A stretch of 6,964 nucleotides of DNA from Candidatus Cloacimonadota bacterium (GTDB lineage Bacteria; Cloacimonadota; Cloacimonadia; Cloacimonadales; WRIO01). Below the pieces are notes generated by a model. That model was not told the DNA's origin. It made no database searches and saw only the letters and a list, made by a program, of their open reading frames with translations. Every line of letters begins with the position of its first letter. The first letter of the stretch is position 1. Position numbers and translations under genes: made by a program. The stretch lies in NCBI GenBank assembly GCA_017998585.1, contig JAGOCT010000090.1, positions 1-6,964 of the forward strand. The letters run 5' to 3'. Shown one piece after another: positions 1-5,876 of the stretch.

Positions 1-117
1 TTTGGCTGGGATGGTTCTGACTATACAAATACCCGTTTACCCGAAGGAAAATATATAATTGAACTGAATACAGAAAGCAAATTCACTTCAGTTAAAAAAA
101 TTATTATTTTAAAATAA
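1..117 (+). CDS. C-terminal end of a surface/secreted protein with FlgD/CHU_C-like Ig fold (5' truncated)
   Basis: Frame 1 is open from the window edge to a TAA at 115-117, giving the last 38 residues of a protein that begins upstream. The peptide starts with FGWDGSD, has LPEGKYIIEL in the middle and ends in KKIIILK. This W-D-G...L-P-x-G-x-Y...K-x-x-x-L pattern is the classic layout of the C-terminal FlgD-type Ig domain and the related CHU_C/type-A tails. In the Bacteroidetes and relatives these tails close large secreted or cell-surface proteins and can act in type IX secretion sorting. The function of the whole protein cannot be told from this piece. The gene is followed 18 bases later by an intrinsic terminator, so it is the last gene of its transcription unit. 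The reading frame is fairly certain; the exact subfamily of the domain is not. Confidence 0.68.
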   Translation, partial: FGWDGSDYTNTRLPEGKYIIELNTESKFTSVKKIIILK

Positions 118-135
118 TCACATATTTATAAGACA

Positions 136-161
136 GGCTGTCTTCGGACAGCCCTTTTTTT
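136..161 (+). terminator. Intrinsic terminator with cUUCGg tetraloop
   Basis: A perfect 7-bp G+C-rich stem (136-142 with 147-153) encloses the loop TTCG, giving the very stable C(UUCG)G tetraloop. It is followed by one C and a run of seven T (155-161). This is a textbook Rho-independent terminator for the gene ending at 117. Its T-run ends at the base immediately before the ATG at 162, leaving no room for a ribosome binding site for the next gene. Confidence 0.9.
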
Positions 162-1430
162 ATGAAAAATCTAAATATCAACGATTATATACAACAATAC
201 TTAAACGCTAAAGATATACATAATCCGTCAGGCATTTTTGCAGATTTGCATGATTATCCTGTTGATACTATTGTATCGAATACTCTTTTTACAAAAGCTG
301 TAGCAGATATCAAGACAATGCTTCGTTTATCCTCAGGATATTCAATGAATCAGTTAAAAAATATAAAAAATCACTATCCGGATCTGCCTGTAAATGAGTT
401 AGTCACTTTCATTACCTTGCAAAAAAAATACAAAGATAAACTGCAAATTGCTGATATGTGGTTGTTAACTGATAAAAATGCGCAACAGGCTTCTTCTTTT
501 TTATTGGCTCAGTATCATGGAAGCCTTTTTCGTGATTATGATTCTTGTGCAGATTTGTGTTGTGGTATAGGAATGGATTTATTCTTTCTTTCTGAAAACA
601 AGAAAAAATGTTTTGCAGTAGATTTATCTGAAGAAATTCTTAGATATGCGAGTCATAACATGTCTTTATATTCGGACAAGGGTATTGTTTTTATGAATAT
701 CAAAGCTGAAGAGTTTCAGGAAGAGGCAGATGCTGTTTTTGTTGATCCGGACAGAAGAGTCGATGATAGAAGAAGTATTAACCCCTTCAATATGTCACCT
801 GATTTACCCGCTCTTGAAAAATTATATCTCCGATATCCACGTATTGCTATCAAACTATCTCCTATGCTGAATTATGATCAATATGATTTTTTTAAAAAAG
901 GACAATTACAATTTGTTTCAGAACATAATGAGTTGAAAGAGATTTTATTTTGTTCAAAAGAACTGGTTAAAGAGGATATATTTAAAAAGGCGGTTCTGTT
1001 AACTGAGAATGTAACTTTTACAGGTTCAGGAAAAATAAAGACGGACGTGTCTGTGATAAAGCAATATCTCTATGAACCTAATGTCGCAATCATAAAAGCT
1101 CACTTGATTGAAGCACTTGCATATGAGCTTAACCTGAGTAAGATAGACCTACATTTAGCACTGCTTACTTCTGATCAGAAAATTCAAAGTCCATTTGTTA
1201 AATGCTATCAGGTACAAGAAGTAATGGATTATTCACTAAAAAAACTCAACCAGTTTCTAAACAATCATTCTATCACTCAGCTGGATATCAAAACCAGAGG
1301 TTTTTCAGAAACAGTAGAACAGTTTAGAAATAAGGTTAAATTAAAAAAAGGAAATAAAAAAGCTGTGCTGTTTATCTTAAAATTGGCAGATAAACATTAC
1401 TTTGTGATAAGTGATATCAAAGAGAAATAA
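162..1430 (+). CDS. Class I SAM-dependent methyltransferase, PG_1098/THUMP-like family
   Basis: A 422-residue cytoplasmic protein. The Rossmann methyltransferase core shows motif I ADLCCGIGMD (130-139), an acidic end of strand 2 at AVDLSEE (152-158), and motif IV VFVDPDRR (192-199), matching the DPxRR signature of this family. The stretch YLYEPNVAIIKAHLIEALA (302-320) is typical of the PG_1098 ferredoxin-like domain. The last 60 or so residues (about 362-420, with FSETVEQFRNKVKLKKG) fit the THUMP-like C-terminal domain. THUMP-type domains usually bind RNA, so tRNA or rRNA base methylation is the likely role, but the substrate is unknown. The start is uncertain: the ATG at 162 is the first after an in-frame stop at 129-131, but it has no Shine-Dalgarno site and abuts a terminator. 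The next ATG, at 318 (Met53), also lacks a good site and would still keep all the recognised motifs. The gene appears monocistronic; nfu downstream has its own promoter. Confidence 0.88.
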   Translation: MKNLNINDYIQQYLNAKDIHNPSGIFADLHDYPVDTIVSNTLFTKAVADIKTMLRLSSGYSMNQLKNIKNHYPDLPVNELVTFITLQKKYKDKLQIADMWLLTDKNAQQASSFLLAQYHGSLFRDYDSCADLCCGIGMDLFFLSENKKKCFAVDLSEEILRYASHNMSLYSDKGIVFMNIKAEEFQEEADAVFVDPDRRVDDRRSINPFNMSPDLPALEKLYLRYPRIAIKLSPMLNYDQYDFFKKGQLQFVSEHNELKEILFCSKELVKEDIFKKAVLLTENVTFTGSGKIKTDVSVIKQYLYEPNVAIIKAHLIEALAYELNLSKIDLHLALLTSDQKIQSPFVKCYQVQEVMDYSLKKLNQFLNNHSITQLDIKTRGFSETVEQFRNKVKLKKGNKKAVLFILKLADKHYFVISDIKEK

Positions 1431-1473
1431 TTTGAAACAATACAATTTTTCGGAAAATGAAGATTTTATTTGC

Positions 1474-1501
1474 TTTACAAAAAATGCGATATTATTATAA
1501 T
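1474..1501 (+). promoter_or_regulatory. Sigma-70-like promoter of nfu
   Basis: TTTACA at 1474-1479 (5 of 6 to the -35 consensus) is separated by 16 bp from a perfect TATAAT at 1496-1501. Transcription would start near 1508, leaving a leader of only about 14 bases that contains the ribosome binding site GGAGG (1513-1517), four bases before the ATG at 1522. Confidence 0.65.
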
Positions 1502-1521
1502 GGTAAAAAAATGGAGGAAAC

Positions 1522-1743
1522 ATGAAAGAAAGAGTTTTAGAAATACTTGAAAAAGTAAGACCTTCTTTACAAGCCGATGGTGGTGATGTAGAACTGATTA
1601 ATATCACAGAAGATGGAATCGTTGAAGTACGTTTACAAGGTGCATGTGGAAGTTGTCCAATGGCAACATTGACCCTTAAAGCCGGAATTGAACGTGTTTT
1701 AAAAGAACATATCAAAGAAGTTAAAGAAGTGCGTCAGGTATAA
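1522..1743 (+). CDS. Stand-alone NifU C-terminal (Nfu) Fe-S scaffold protein
   Basis: A 73-residue protein that is essentially one NifU_C domain. It opens with a helix followed by [13 protein letters not shown] (16-28), the family hallmark, then [19 protein letters not shown] with the CxxC pair Cys42 and Cys45, and closes with an amphipathic helix. In this family two such subunits bridge a [4Fe-4S] cluster through these cysteines and pass it to client apoproteins in the cytosol. The length is normal for the single-domain form; no HesB-like A-type or IscU-like part is attached, and no other Fe-S assembly gene is visible nearby. The start is well supported by GGAGG four bases upstream and by the consensus-like promoter at 1474-1501. 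The protein could equally be named NifU family protein or NfuA-type C-domain; I leave the symbol blank because naming varies for the short form. Confidence 0.95.
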   Translation: MKERVLEILEKVRPSLQADGGDVELINITEDGIVEVRLQGACGSCPMATLTLKAGIERVLKEHIKEVKEVRQV

Positions 1744-1753
1744 TTTATATGAT

Positions 1754-1776
1754 ATGAGGTGCTTTAAGCACCTCAT
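1754..1776 (+). terminator. Hairpin after nfu, weak or partial terminator
   Basis: Bases 1754-1763 pair perfectly with 1767-1776 (10 bp around ATGAGGTGCT), leaving a loop of three bases. Only a broken T-rich stretch (TTCTATTAATTT) follows, not a clean T-run, so termination may be partial. No convincing promoter is visible between here and the next ATG at 1816. The TPR gene may therefore be expressed by read-through from the nfu promoter, with the hairpin lowering its level or protecting the nfu 3' end. Confidence 0.5.
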
Positions 1777-1815
1777 TCTATTAATTTCAAACAATTATGA
1801 AACTTAGGAGAAAAA

Positions 1816-2508
1816 ATGAAAAAAGTATGTGTTGTGGTATTACTGGTTTTGTCTATAATCAGTTTGTTTGCCGAAATTGATGAAAGAAAACCGCTTATGG
1901 ATTATTATAAGGATCAAAATCTGAACAATTTTTTAAAAGCAGTTTCATATTATGGTGTAAAAAGTGAGTTATCAAAAGACCTAGCTGATGAAGCAAATTT
2001 AATGAGTGTTGTTTACGCTCAGTTGCATAAAAGCCTGAATAAAATGGTTGAGAATGCAGATTCATTGGCACCAGGTCAGGCCTTTCAAACAGCTAATATT
2101 TTATTGGAAATGGGACAGTATCAACAGGCAATCAAAATATATAATAAAATCAATGATAAAACACCCAATTGGTCATGCCCATGGCGACATAAAGGGGAAG
2201 CTTACTTAAAAGTTCAAGATTATATCAATTCAGAAAAAGCATTGTTAAAAGCAATTGAAACCCGAAAAGAGCATTATGATGCATATCTGATGCTTGCTGA
2301 AGTATATCTGAAACAAGATAAGTTCAAAGATGCTTACAACACCATGCAGGATGCATTTAAATACAAGGGAAAAGATATTGAGGAAGAAGAAGAAGTTTAC
2401 TCAAGAAAAGATGTAGATCTCATGTATCTGGAAATTCTTAAAGGGGCTAAAATGAAAAAAGAAGCTACTGAATGGGAAAAACAGATCAAACAAAAATATA
2501 AAATGTAA
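1816..2508 (+). CDS. Exported tetratricopeptide repeat (TPR) protein
   Basis: A 230-residue protein beginning with a good Sec signal peptide: MKK, a hydrophobic core VCVVVLLVLSIISLF, and a probable signal peptidase I cut after SLFA (about residue 19). There is no lipobox cysteine at the cut; Cys5 lies within the hydrophobic core. The mature part is mainly helical, with about three TPR units: roughly 88-121 (ANILLEMGQYQQAIKIYNKI), 122-155 (GEAYLKVQDYINSEKALLKAIE) and 156-185 (AEVYLKQDKFKDAYNTMQDAFK). An acidic segment, EEEEE near 189-193, and a charged C-terminal helix follow. TPRs are protein-protein scaffolds, so a periplasmic binding or assembly role is likely, but the partner is unknown. 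AGGAG at 1806-1810, five bases before the ATG, supports the start. The gene follows nfu by 72 bases and ends at a strong bidirectional terminator. Confidence 0.85.
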   Translation: MKKVCVVVLLVLSIISLFAEIDERKPLMDYYKDQNLNNFLKAVSYYGVKSELSKDLADEANLMSVVYAQLHKSLNKMVENADSLAPGQAFQTANILLEMGQYQQAIKIYNKINDKTPNWSCPWRHKGEAYLKVQDYINSEKALLKAIETRKEHYDAYLMLAEVYLKQDKFKDAYNTMQDAFKYKGKDIEEEEEVYSRKDVDLMYLEILKGAKMKKEATEWEKQIKQKYKM

Positions 2509-2516
2509 TGATGTTT

Positions 2517-2547
2517 AAAAAAAAGGCAGGTTAACCTGCCTTTTTTT
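2517..2547. terminator. Bidirectional intrinsic terminator between convergent genes
   Basis: Bases 2525-2540 form a perfect 16-bp palindrome (GGCAGGTT followed by AACCTGCC), realistically a 6-bp G+C-rich stem with a TTAA loop. It is flanked by eight A on the left (2517-2524) and seven T on the right (2541-2547), so either transcript yields a hairpin followed by a U-run. It serves both the TPR gene ending at 2508 and the minus-strand gene whose TAA stop (2546-2548) lies partly inside the T-run. Confidence 0.93.
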
Positions 2548-3592
2548 ATTTCTTAATAATTCTGTCTAGTTTTTCAATAAAACTGATGAGTTTCGCATCA
2601 CTTTCGTATTTACCAAGATCATCACATGTTTGACAATCATGAATCATTTCAAAGGTTTTTGTAATCAAGAACTGATAAATTTTTATCTGCTCAGCAATGG
2701 CGATGAATTGTTTTACTGTCAGTGGATTGTCACAGGCATTGTTATAAGCTTCAACATACCATTCTTCATAAAACTCAGTAAATTGTAAAGGGGGAATATC
2801 ATTCGTCAGCATGACAAAATCATATCCAATTGGTGCATAACATAGCATTTCCCAATCAATTACCAAGGGTTTATTGTCATCATTGAAACCAATATTGGCA
2901 AAATAAAAATCCCCATGATGCAAGGTAAAAGGTACTTTACTCATGATGTTTTTTACTTTTTCAGGTTTATAGAAATTCTTCAATTTTTCTTCCCTGACTG
3001 AGCCTAGTTGAGTCAGAAGTTTATCTAAACCAGAGAAAAACCATTTCCATTCCTGTTTTAAATGCTTTGTTTCTTTTTCAGAGAGCTGTTTGTTTAATGC
3101 CCTGTTCATAAAATCAAACATATCTGAAAACTGATAGGCATGATCCCAATTATTACCTGTTAATTTTGCATCTTTTATGGCTATACGGGTAATGAGATTT
3201 TTCATTTGACTTTCGGATGGCAATGTAGGAGGTCCGAATCTTTTCAGCTCGTTGGAACAATCCTTCATGTATATTGCACGTTTGTCGGTAAATAAGATTG
3301 GAATATCGAAAAATCTGGAAAAAGTTTTCTTAATATCTGAAGAAAAGAACTGAATTTCTCTGTAGTTAAAATCTTTTGTAAGCAGCATTGGCATATCAAG
3401 CGTCGGATATTTTTTTAGAATCAAGGATATTGAACCTTCTTTGTCTTGATCTAAATATTTGACTTCTAACTTTTCAAAATGTTTGCGTCCATATCTTACA
3501 AACTTAAAAGGTTCGTTCGTTTTTTCAATATTTACGACTTTAGCATTTTCAGAGATAACATTACATAAATGCCTTTGAATATTTTGTTTCAT
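2546..3592 (-). CDS. Aminoglycoside phosphotransferase/choline kinase-like phosphotransferase
   Basis: A 348-residue cytoplasmic protein with the kinase-like fold of the APH/choline kinase superfamily. The catalytic loop is HHGDFYFAN (225-233), with Asp228 as the likely base and Asn233 as a metal ligand. The DFG-equivalent is VIDWEM, with Asp246. In the N-lobe, ILKKYP (Lys60/61) and NYREIQFF (Glu79) fit the ATP-binding lysine-glutamate pair. The substrate is unknown; relatives phosphorylate aminoglycosides, choline, sugars or other small hydroxyl compounds, and nothing marks this one as a resistance enzyme. The ATG at 3592 is chosen because AGGAAGGGG lies just upstream on the minus strand with ideal spacing. 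A TTG six codons further out (3610) is in frame but sits upstream of and against this ribosome binding site. The gene is monocistronic, convergent with the TPR gene and divergent from the glycosyltransferase operon. Confidence 0.85.
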   Translation of the reverse strand: MKQNIQRHLCNVISENAKVVNIEKTNEPFKFVRYGRKHFEKLEVKYLDQDKEGSISLILKKYPTLDMPMLLTKDFNYREIQFFSSDIKKTFSRFFDIPILFTDKRAIYMKDCSNELKRFGPPTLPSESQMKNLITRIAIKDAKLTGNNWDHAYQFSDMFDFMNRALNKQLSEKETKHLKQEWKWFFSGLDKLLTQLGSVREEKLKNFYKPEKVKNIMSKVPFTLHHGDFYFANIGFNDDNKPLVIDWEMLCYAPIGYDFVMLTNDIPPLQFTEFYEEWYVEAYNNACDNPLTVKQFIAIAEQIKIYQFLITKTFEMIHDCQTCDDLGKYESDAKLISFIEKLDRIIKK

Positions 3593-3726
3593 ATCCCCTT
3601 CCTTTTTCAAAATATCAGCAACCCCACTTATTAAGTTACAATTATCTTATATACATCCCTCACAGAATTAGTCTGCTGACTATATATGTGAAAGCATGAA
3701 GTATAATAAACTGTATTATAAAGCCA

Positions 3727-3755
3727 AAAATATGGATTCAGATAAAACTTGTCAA
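3727..3755 (-). promoter_or_regulatory. Candidate promoter of the minus-strand phosphotransferase gene
   Basis: Read on the minus strand, a perfect TTGACA (3755-3750) is followed after 17 bp by TATTTT (3732-3727, 4 of 6 to TATAAT). The transcript would start near 3720 and carry a leader of about 130 bases. That leader contains a small stem, TAGTC with GACTA (3669-3682). In such AT-rich DNA, chance matches to the -10 box are common; the perfect -35 and exact spacing are what favour this one. Confidence 0.45.
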
Positions 3756-3977
3756 TCAATTTTAAAAAAAAATCTGTTAAAAAATCTATACACTTATGTA
3801 AGTATAAGTCAAATAATCAATTAAAAATGTAAAAAATATCAGGATTATTTCAGACTTTTTGTCGAAAAGATAAATAAAAACATCTTTTCAGAAAACATAA
3901 TGATGATAATTTTTGAAAAAGAGGTAATCTGAAAAAATGAAGTATTTTGTAAGATAACAAAGAGAGACAGAATTCCT

Positions 3978-4005
3978 TTGACAATATGAGGCTTTATAAT
4001 AAATT
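3978..4005 (+). promoter_or_regulatory. Candidate promoter of the glycosyltransferase operon
   Basis: A perfect TTGACA lies at 3978-3983 and a perfect TATAAT at 3995-4000, but only 11 bp apart, too close for one standard promoter. TTGACA with 16-bp spacing meets TAAATT at 4000-4005 (4 of 6). Alternatively TATAAT is used with a poor -35 box. Either way transcription would start near 4007-4012, just upstream of the AAGGA site (4024-4028) of the gene starting at 4035. Confidence 0.5.
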
Positions 4006-4034
4006 AGACATGAGAGAAGAGTAAAGGAAATAGT

Positions 4035-5123
4035 ATGGTTGGAAATATACTGATATATGAGTTTTTGATTGTTTTTGCTGCTAGCTTTCTGCTAGTGTAC
4101 AATCTAACTCCATTTATAATAAAATTAGCTTTTAAACTTAATTTTGTTGATAATCCCAGTGCCAGAAAGATGCACAAAAAAGTCGTCCCTCTTATGGGAG
4201 GCTTGAGTGTTTTTATTGGTTTTTTTGCAGTTGTATTGTTTGAGACAAGTATTCAGGCATATCAAAGCTTTGATGTAGGACTTATCGGTTATTTAGGTGC
4301 AGGTTTTTTAGTGATGCTAGTTGGATTAATCGATGATAAATCACCTATAAGCCCAAAAGTAAAAATGTTTTGGCAATTGATAGTCTGTCTGATTTTTATA
4401 TATTCGAATAATTTATTCTGGCTTCTTGGTCCCTGGTGGATTACAGTGCCTGTCTTGATGTTCTGGATGATTGGTCTAATGAATGCATTTAACTTTTTAG
4501 ATAACATGGATGGTATATTGGCGGGTATGTCAGGTATTTTGGCTTTAGGATTCTATGCTGTCAGTATCATGACAAAAACTTCCTCAGTTCAATACTTTAA
4601 TAATTATGTAGCCTTACTGGCTTTAAGCTTTGCCGGTTCAGTATTTGGATTTTTACCTCATAATTTTAATCCTGCCAAACTGTTTATGGGTGATGCAGGC
4701 AGTATGTTTATTGGCTATTTCTTATCAACCATGGGTATTTTGACTGGTAAAATGACTGTAAACAGTATGCAGAATAATCTTTATTATATTTTGCCCGTGT
4801 TGATACTCAGCTATGCAATTTTCGATATATCTCTGGTGAGTTATACAAGAAAGAGAGATGGAAGAAGAATATCTCAGGGAGGTAAAGATCATTCCACTCA
4901 TCGAATCGGTACAGCTATGGGCTCAACAAAAATTACAGCAATAGTGGTTTATCTCATCAATACAATAATAGTGCTTACGGCGATTATTGTACTAAAACTT
5001 CATTCCGTGGAAGTGTTAATTTTTTCTACAATTCTATATGTGTTAGCCTTTTTATTTTTTGGAAGAAAACTGGATAGTATCCCAATCGTTATTCCTAAGA
5101 ATCAACTTAAAAATCAAGGTTAA
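4035..5123 (+). CDS. WecA/TagO-family undecaprenyl-phosphate sugar-1-phosphate transferase (glycosyltransferase family 4)
   Basis: A 362-residue polytopic inner-membrane protein with about ten or eleven hydrophobic segments, starting at residues 5-35. It carries the MraY/WecA signatures: NPSARKMHKKVVPLMGG (40-56), the metal-binding GLIDD (97-101), NAFNFLDNMDG (150-160) and KLFMGDAGSMFIGY (215-228, with Asp220). The late cytoplasmic loop is GGKDHSTHRIG (282-292), the family's His motif in a variant form. The family transfers a UDP-linked sugar-1-phosphate, usually GlcNAc or a relative, to undecaprenyl phosphate, starting O-antigen, enterobacterial common antigen, teichoic acid or capsule synthesis. 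The NAFNFLDNMDG motif favours WecA/TagO over MraY; the exact sugar cannot be told. AAGGA (4024-4028), six bases before the ATG, supports the start. It is the first gene of a likely three-gene operon, with no other sugar-transfer gene visible beside it. Confidence 0.93.
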   Translation: MVGNILIYEFLIVFAASFLLVYNLTPFIIKLAFKLNFVDNPSARKMHKKVVPLMGGLSVFIGFFAVVLFETSIQAYQSFDVGLIGYLGAGFLVMLVGLIDDKSPISPKVKMFWQLIVCLIFIYSNNLFWLLGPWWITVPVLMFWMIGLMNAFNFLDNMDGILAGMSGILALGFYAVSIMTKTSSVQYFNNYVALLALSFAGSVFGFLPHNFNPAKLFMGDAGSMFIGYFLSTMGILTGKMTVNSMQNNLYYILPVLILSYAIFDISLVSYTRKRDGRRISQGGKDHSTHRIGTAMGSTKITAIVVYLINTIIVLTAIIVLKLHSVEVLIFSTILYVLAFLFFGRKLDSIPIVIPKNQLKNQG

Positions 5124-5144
5124 TGATAAAGTGAAACGGTTAAA

Positions 5145-5876
5145 ATGATATTTAAAATATTAGGCTCATCCTCAGGAATTGCAGAAAGGGGTAAGAACCT
5201 ATCATCTGTTTATTTTAATGTGTTTGACAAGCATCTGATCATAGATGCAGGAGAAGGTCTTGCTCATAAAATTCAAATAGAAAATATTGATGTGGATACT
5301 ATTGATGCTGTTCTCATTTCTCATTTTCATCCTGATCATGTAAGTGGTTTATTTATGATGATTCAAACGCTCTATATACAAAAAAGAACAAAAAAATTAC
5401 AAATATTTATTCCAGAAAGAATATATGATTTTTCACGAATAATGGGGATGTTTTATACTTTTAAGGAACGGCTTAGTTTTGACATTGAATATCTTTTAAT
5501 AAGTGAATTAGAAAAGCATTATCCTTTTGTAATATATTGTGAAAATGATCACTTATTACCTTATGGTGAGTTTATAGAAAAATATCAGTATCAGAATACC
5601 ATGAAATCCTATTCATTTAAAGTAACAGAAAATCAGAAATCAGTTATATACACTGCTGATATTAACAGTAGTCAATCCATAAATCAACTTCTCTCAGAAG
5701 TAGATTACTGCATCATTGATGCAATCCATCCATCTATAGAAGAAATCAAAAGGATTGAAAGATTTGTAATGCAGAAAGTGCTGCTTACACATGGTTCCAA
5801 TGAAAATACAGACAAATTAGTGAAGGAGAATCCAAAATTTGTTTATGCTCAAGAAAACAAAATATATTCTTTTTAG
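5145..5876 (+). CDS. RNase Z-like metallo-beta-lactamase-fold protein
   Basis: A 243-residue soluble protein. The opening MIFKILGSSSG is the usual first strand of ribonuclease Z/ElaC-like and related MBL proteins, which supports this ATG even though the ribosome binding site is weak. Metal-site motifs in order are IIDAGEG (32-38), SHFHPDHVSG (59-68, with His60, His62, Asp64, His65), YTADI (169-173, Asp172) and LLTHGS (213-218, His216). The motif III histidine, expected about 18-22 residues before Asp172, is not seen: the aligned stretch reads NTMKSYSFKV (151-160). The nearest upstream His is His136. It may have an altered or single-metal site, or another residue may take over. The fold hydrolyses phosphodiesters or other esters; the substrate here is unknown. 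The protein is somewhat shorter than typical RNase Z (about 300 residues) and I see no clear flexible exosite arm. It follows the glycosyltransferase gene by 21 bases and overlaps the next gene by 32. Confidence 0.85.
   Translation: MIFKILGSSSGIAERGKNLSSVYFNVFDKHLIIDAGEGLAHKIQIENIDVDTIDAVLISHFHPDHVSGLFMMIQTLYIQKRTKKLQIFIPERIYDFSRIMGMFYTFKERLSFDIEYLLISELEKHYPFVIYCENDHLLPYGEFIEKYQYQNTMKSYSFKVTENQKSVIYTADINSSQSINQLLSEVDYCIIDAIHPSIEEIKRIERFVMQKVLLTHGSNENTDKLVKENPKFVYAQENKIYSF

Larger units (their letters stand above)
3593..4034. other. AT-rich divergent intergenic region of about 440 bp
   Basis: No convincing gene lies here. It holds candidate promoters for both flanking genes (3727-3755 minus, 3978-4005 plus) and two notable inverted repeats. 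One is GAAAAGAT (3864-3871) with ATCTTTTC (3882-3889), an 8-bp stem around a 10-base loop. The other is the near-symmetric ACTTATGTAAGT (3792-3803), flanked by TATA on both sides (3787-3790 and 3803-3806). Either could be a regulator site, but neither matches a binding site I recognise. No tRNA, recognisable riboswitch or insertion sequence end is visible. Confidence 0.6.

Noticed and set aside
1377..1715. Minus-strand open frame of 112 codons opposite the methyltransferase end and nfu
   Set aside because: It is antisense to the well-supported nfu gene and its promoter, has no ribosome binding site and gives a low-complexity peptide with no recognisable motif.
2546..3592. Antibiotic-resistance gene call for the phosphotransferase
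   Set aside because: Only the general APH/choline kinase catalytic motifs are visible; this superfamily is broad and nothing in the context indicates resistance or mobility.
3593..3610. TTG at 3610 as start of the minus-strand phosphotransferase
   Set aside because: The strong AGGAAGGGG site lies between this TTG and the ATG at 3592 with ideal spacing to the ATG, so the six extra codons are most likely leader.
3696..3824. Plus-strand open frame of 42 codons in the divergent intergenic region
   Set aside because: It starts at an ATG with no good ribosome binding site and codes a Lys/Asn/Tyr-rich peptide as expected from random AT-rich DNA; it also overlaps the candidate minus-strand promoter.
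4289..4507. Minus-strand open frame of 72 codons inside the glycosyltransferase gene
   Set aside because: It is the complement of strongly conserved family motifs (GLIDD to NAFNFLDN) and has no supporting signals of its own.
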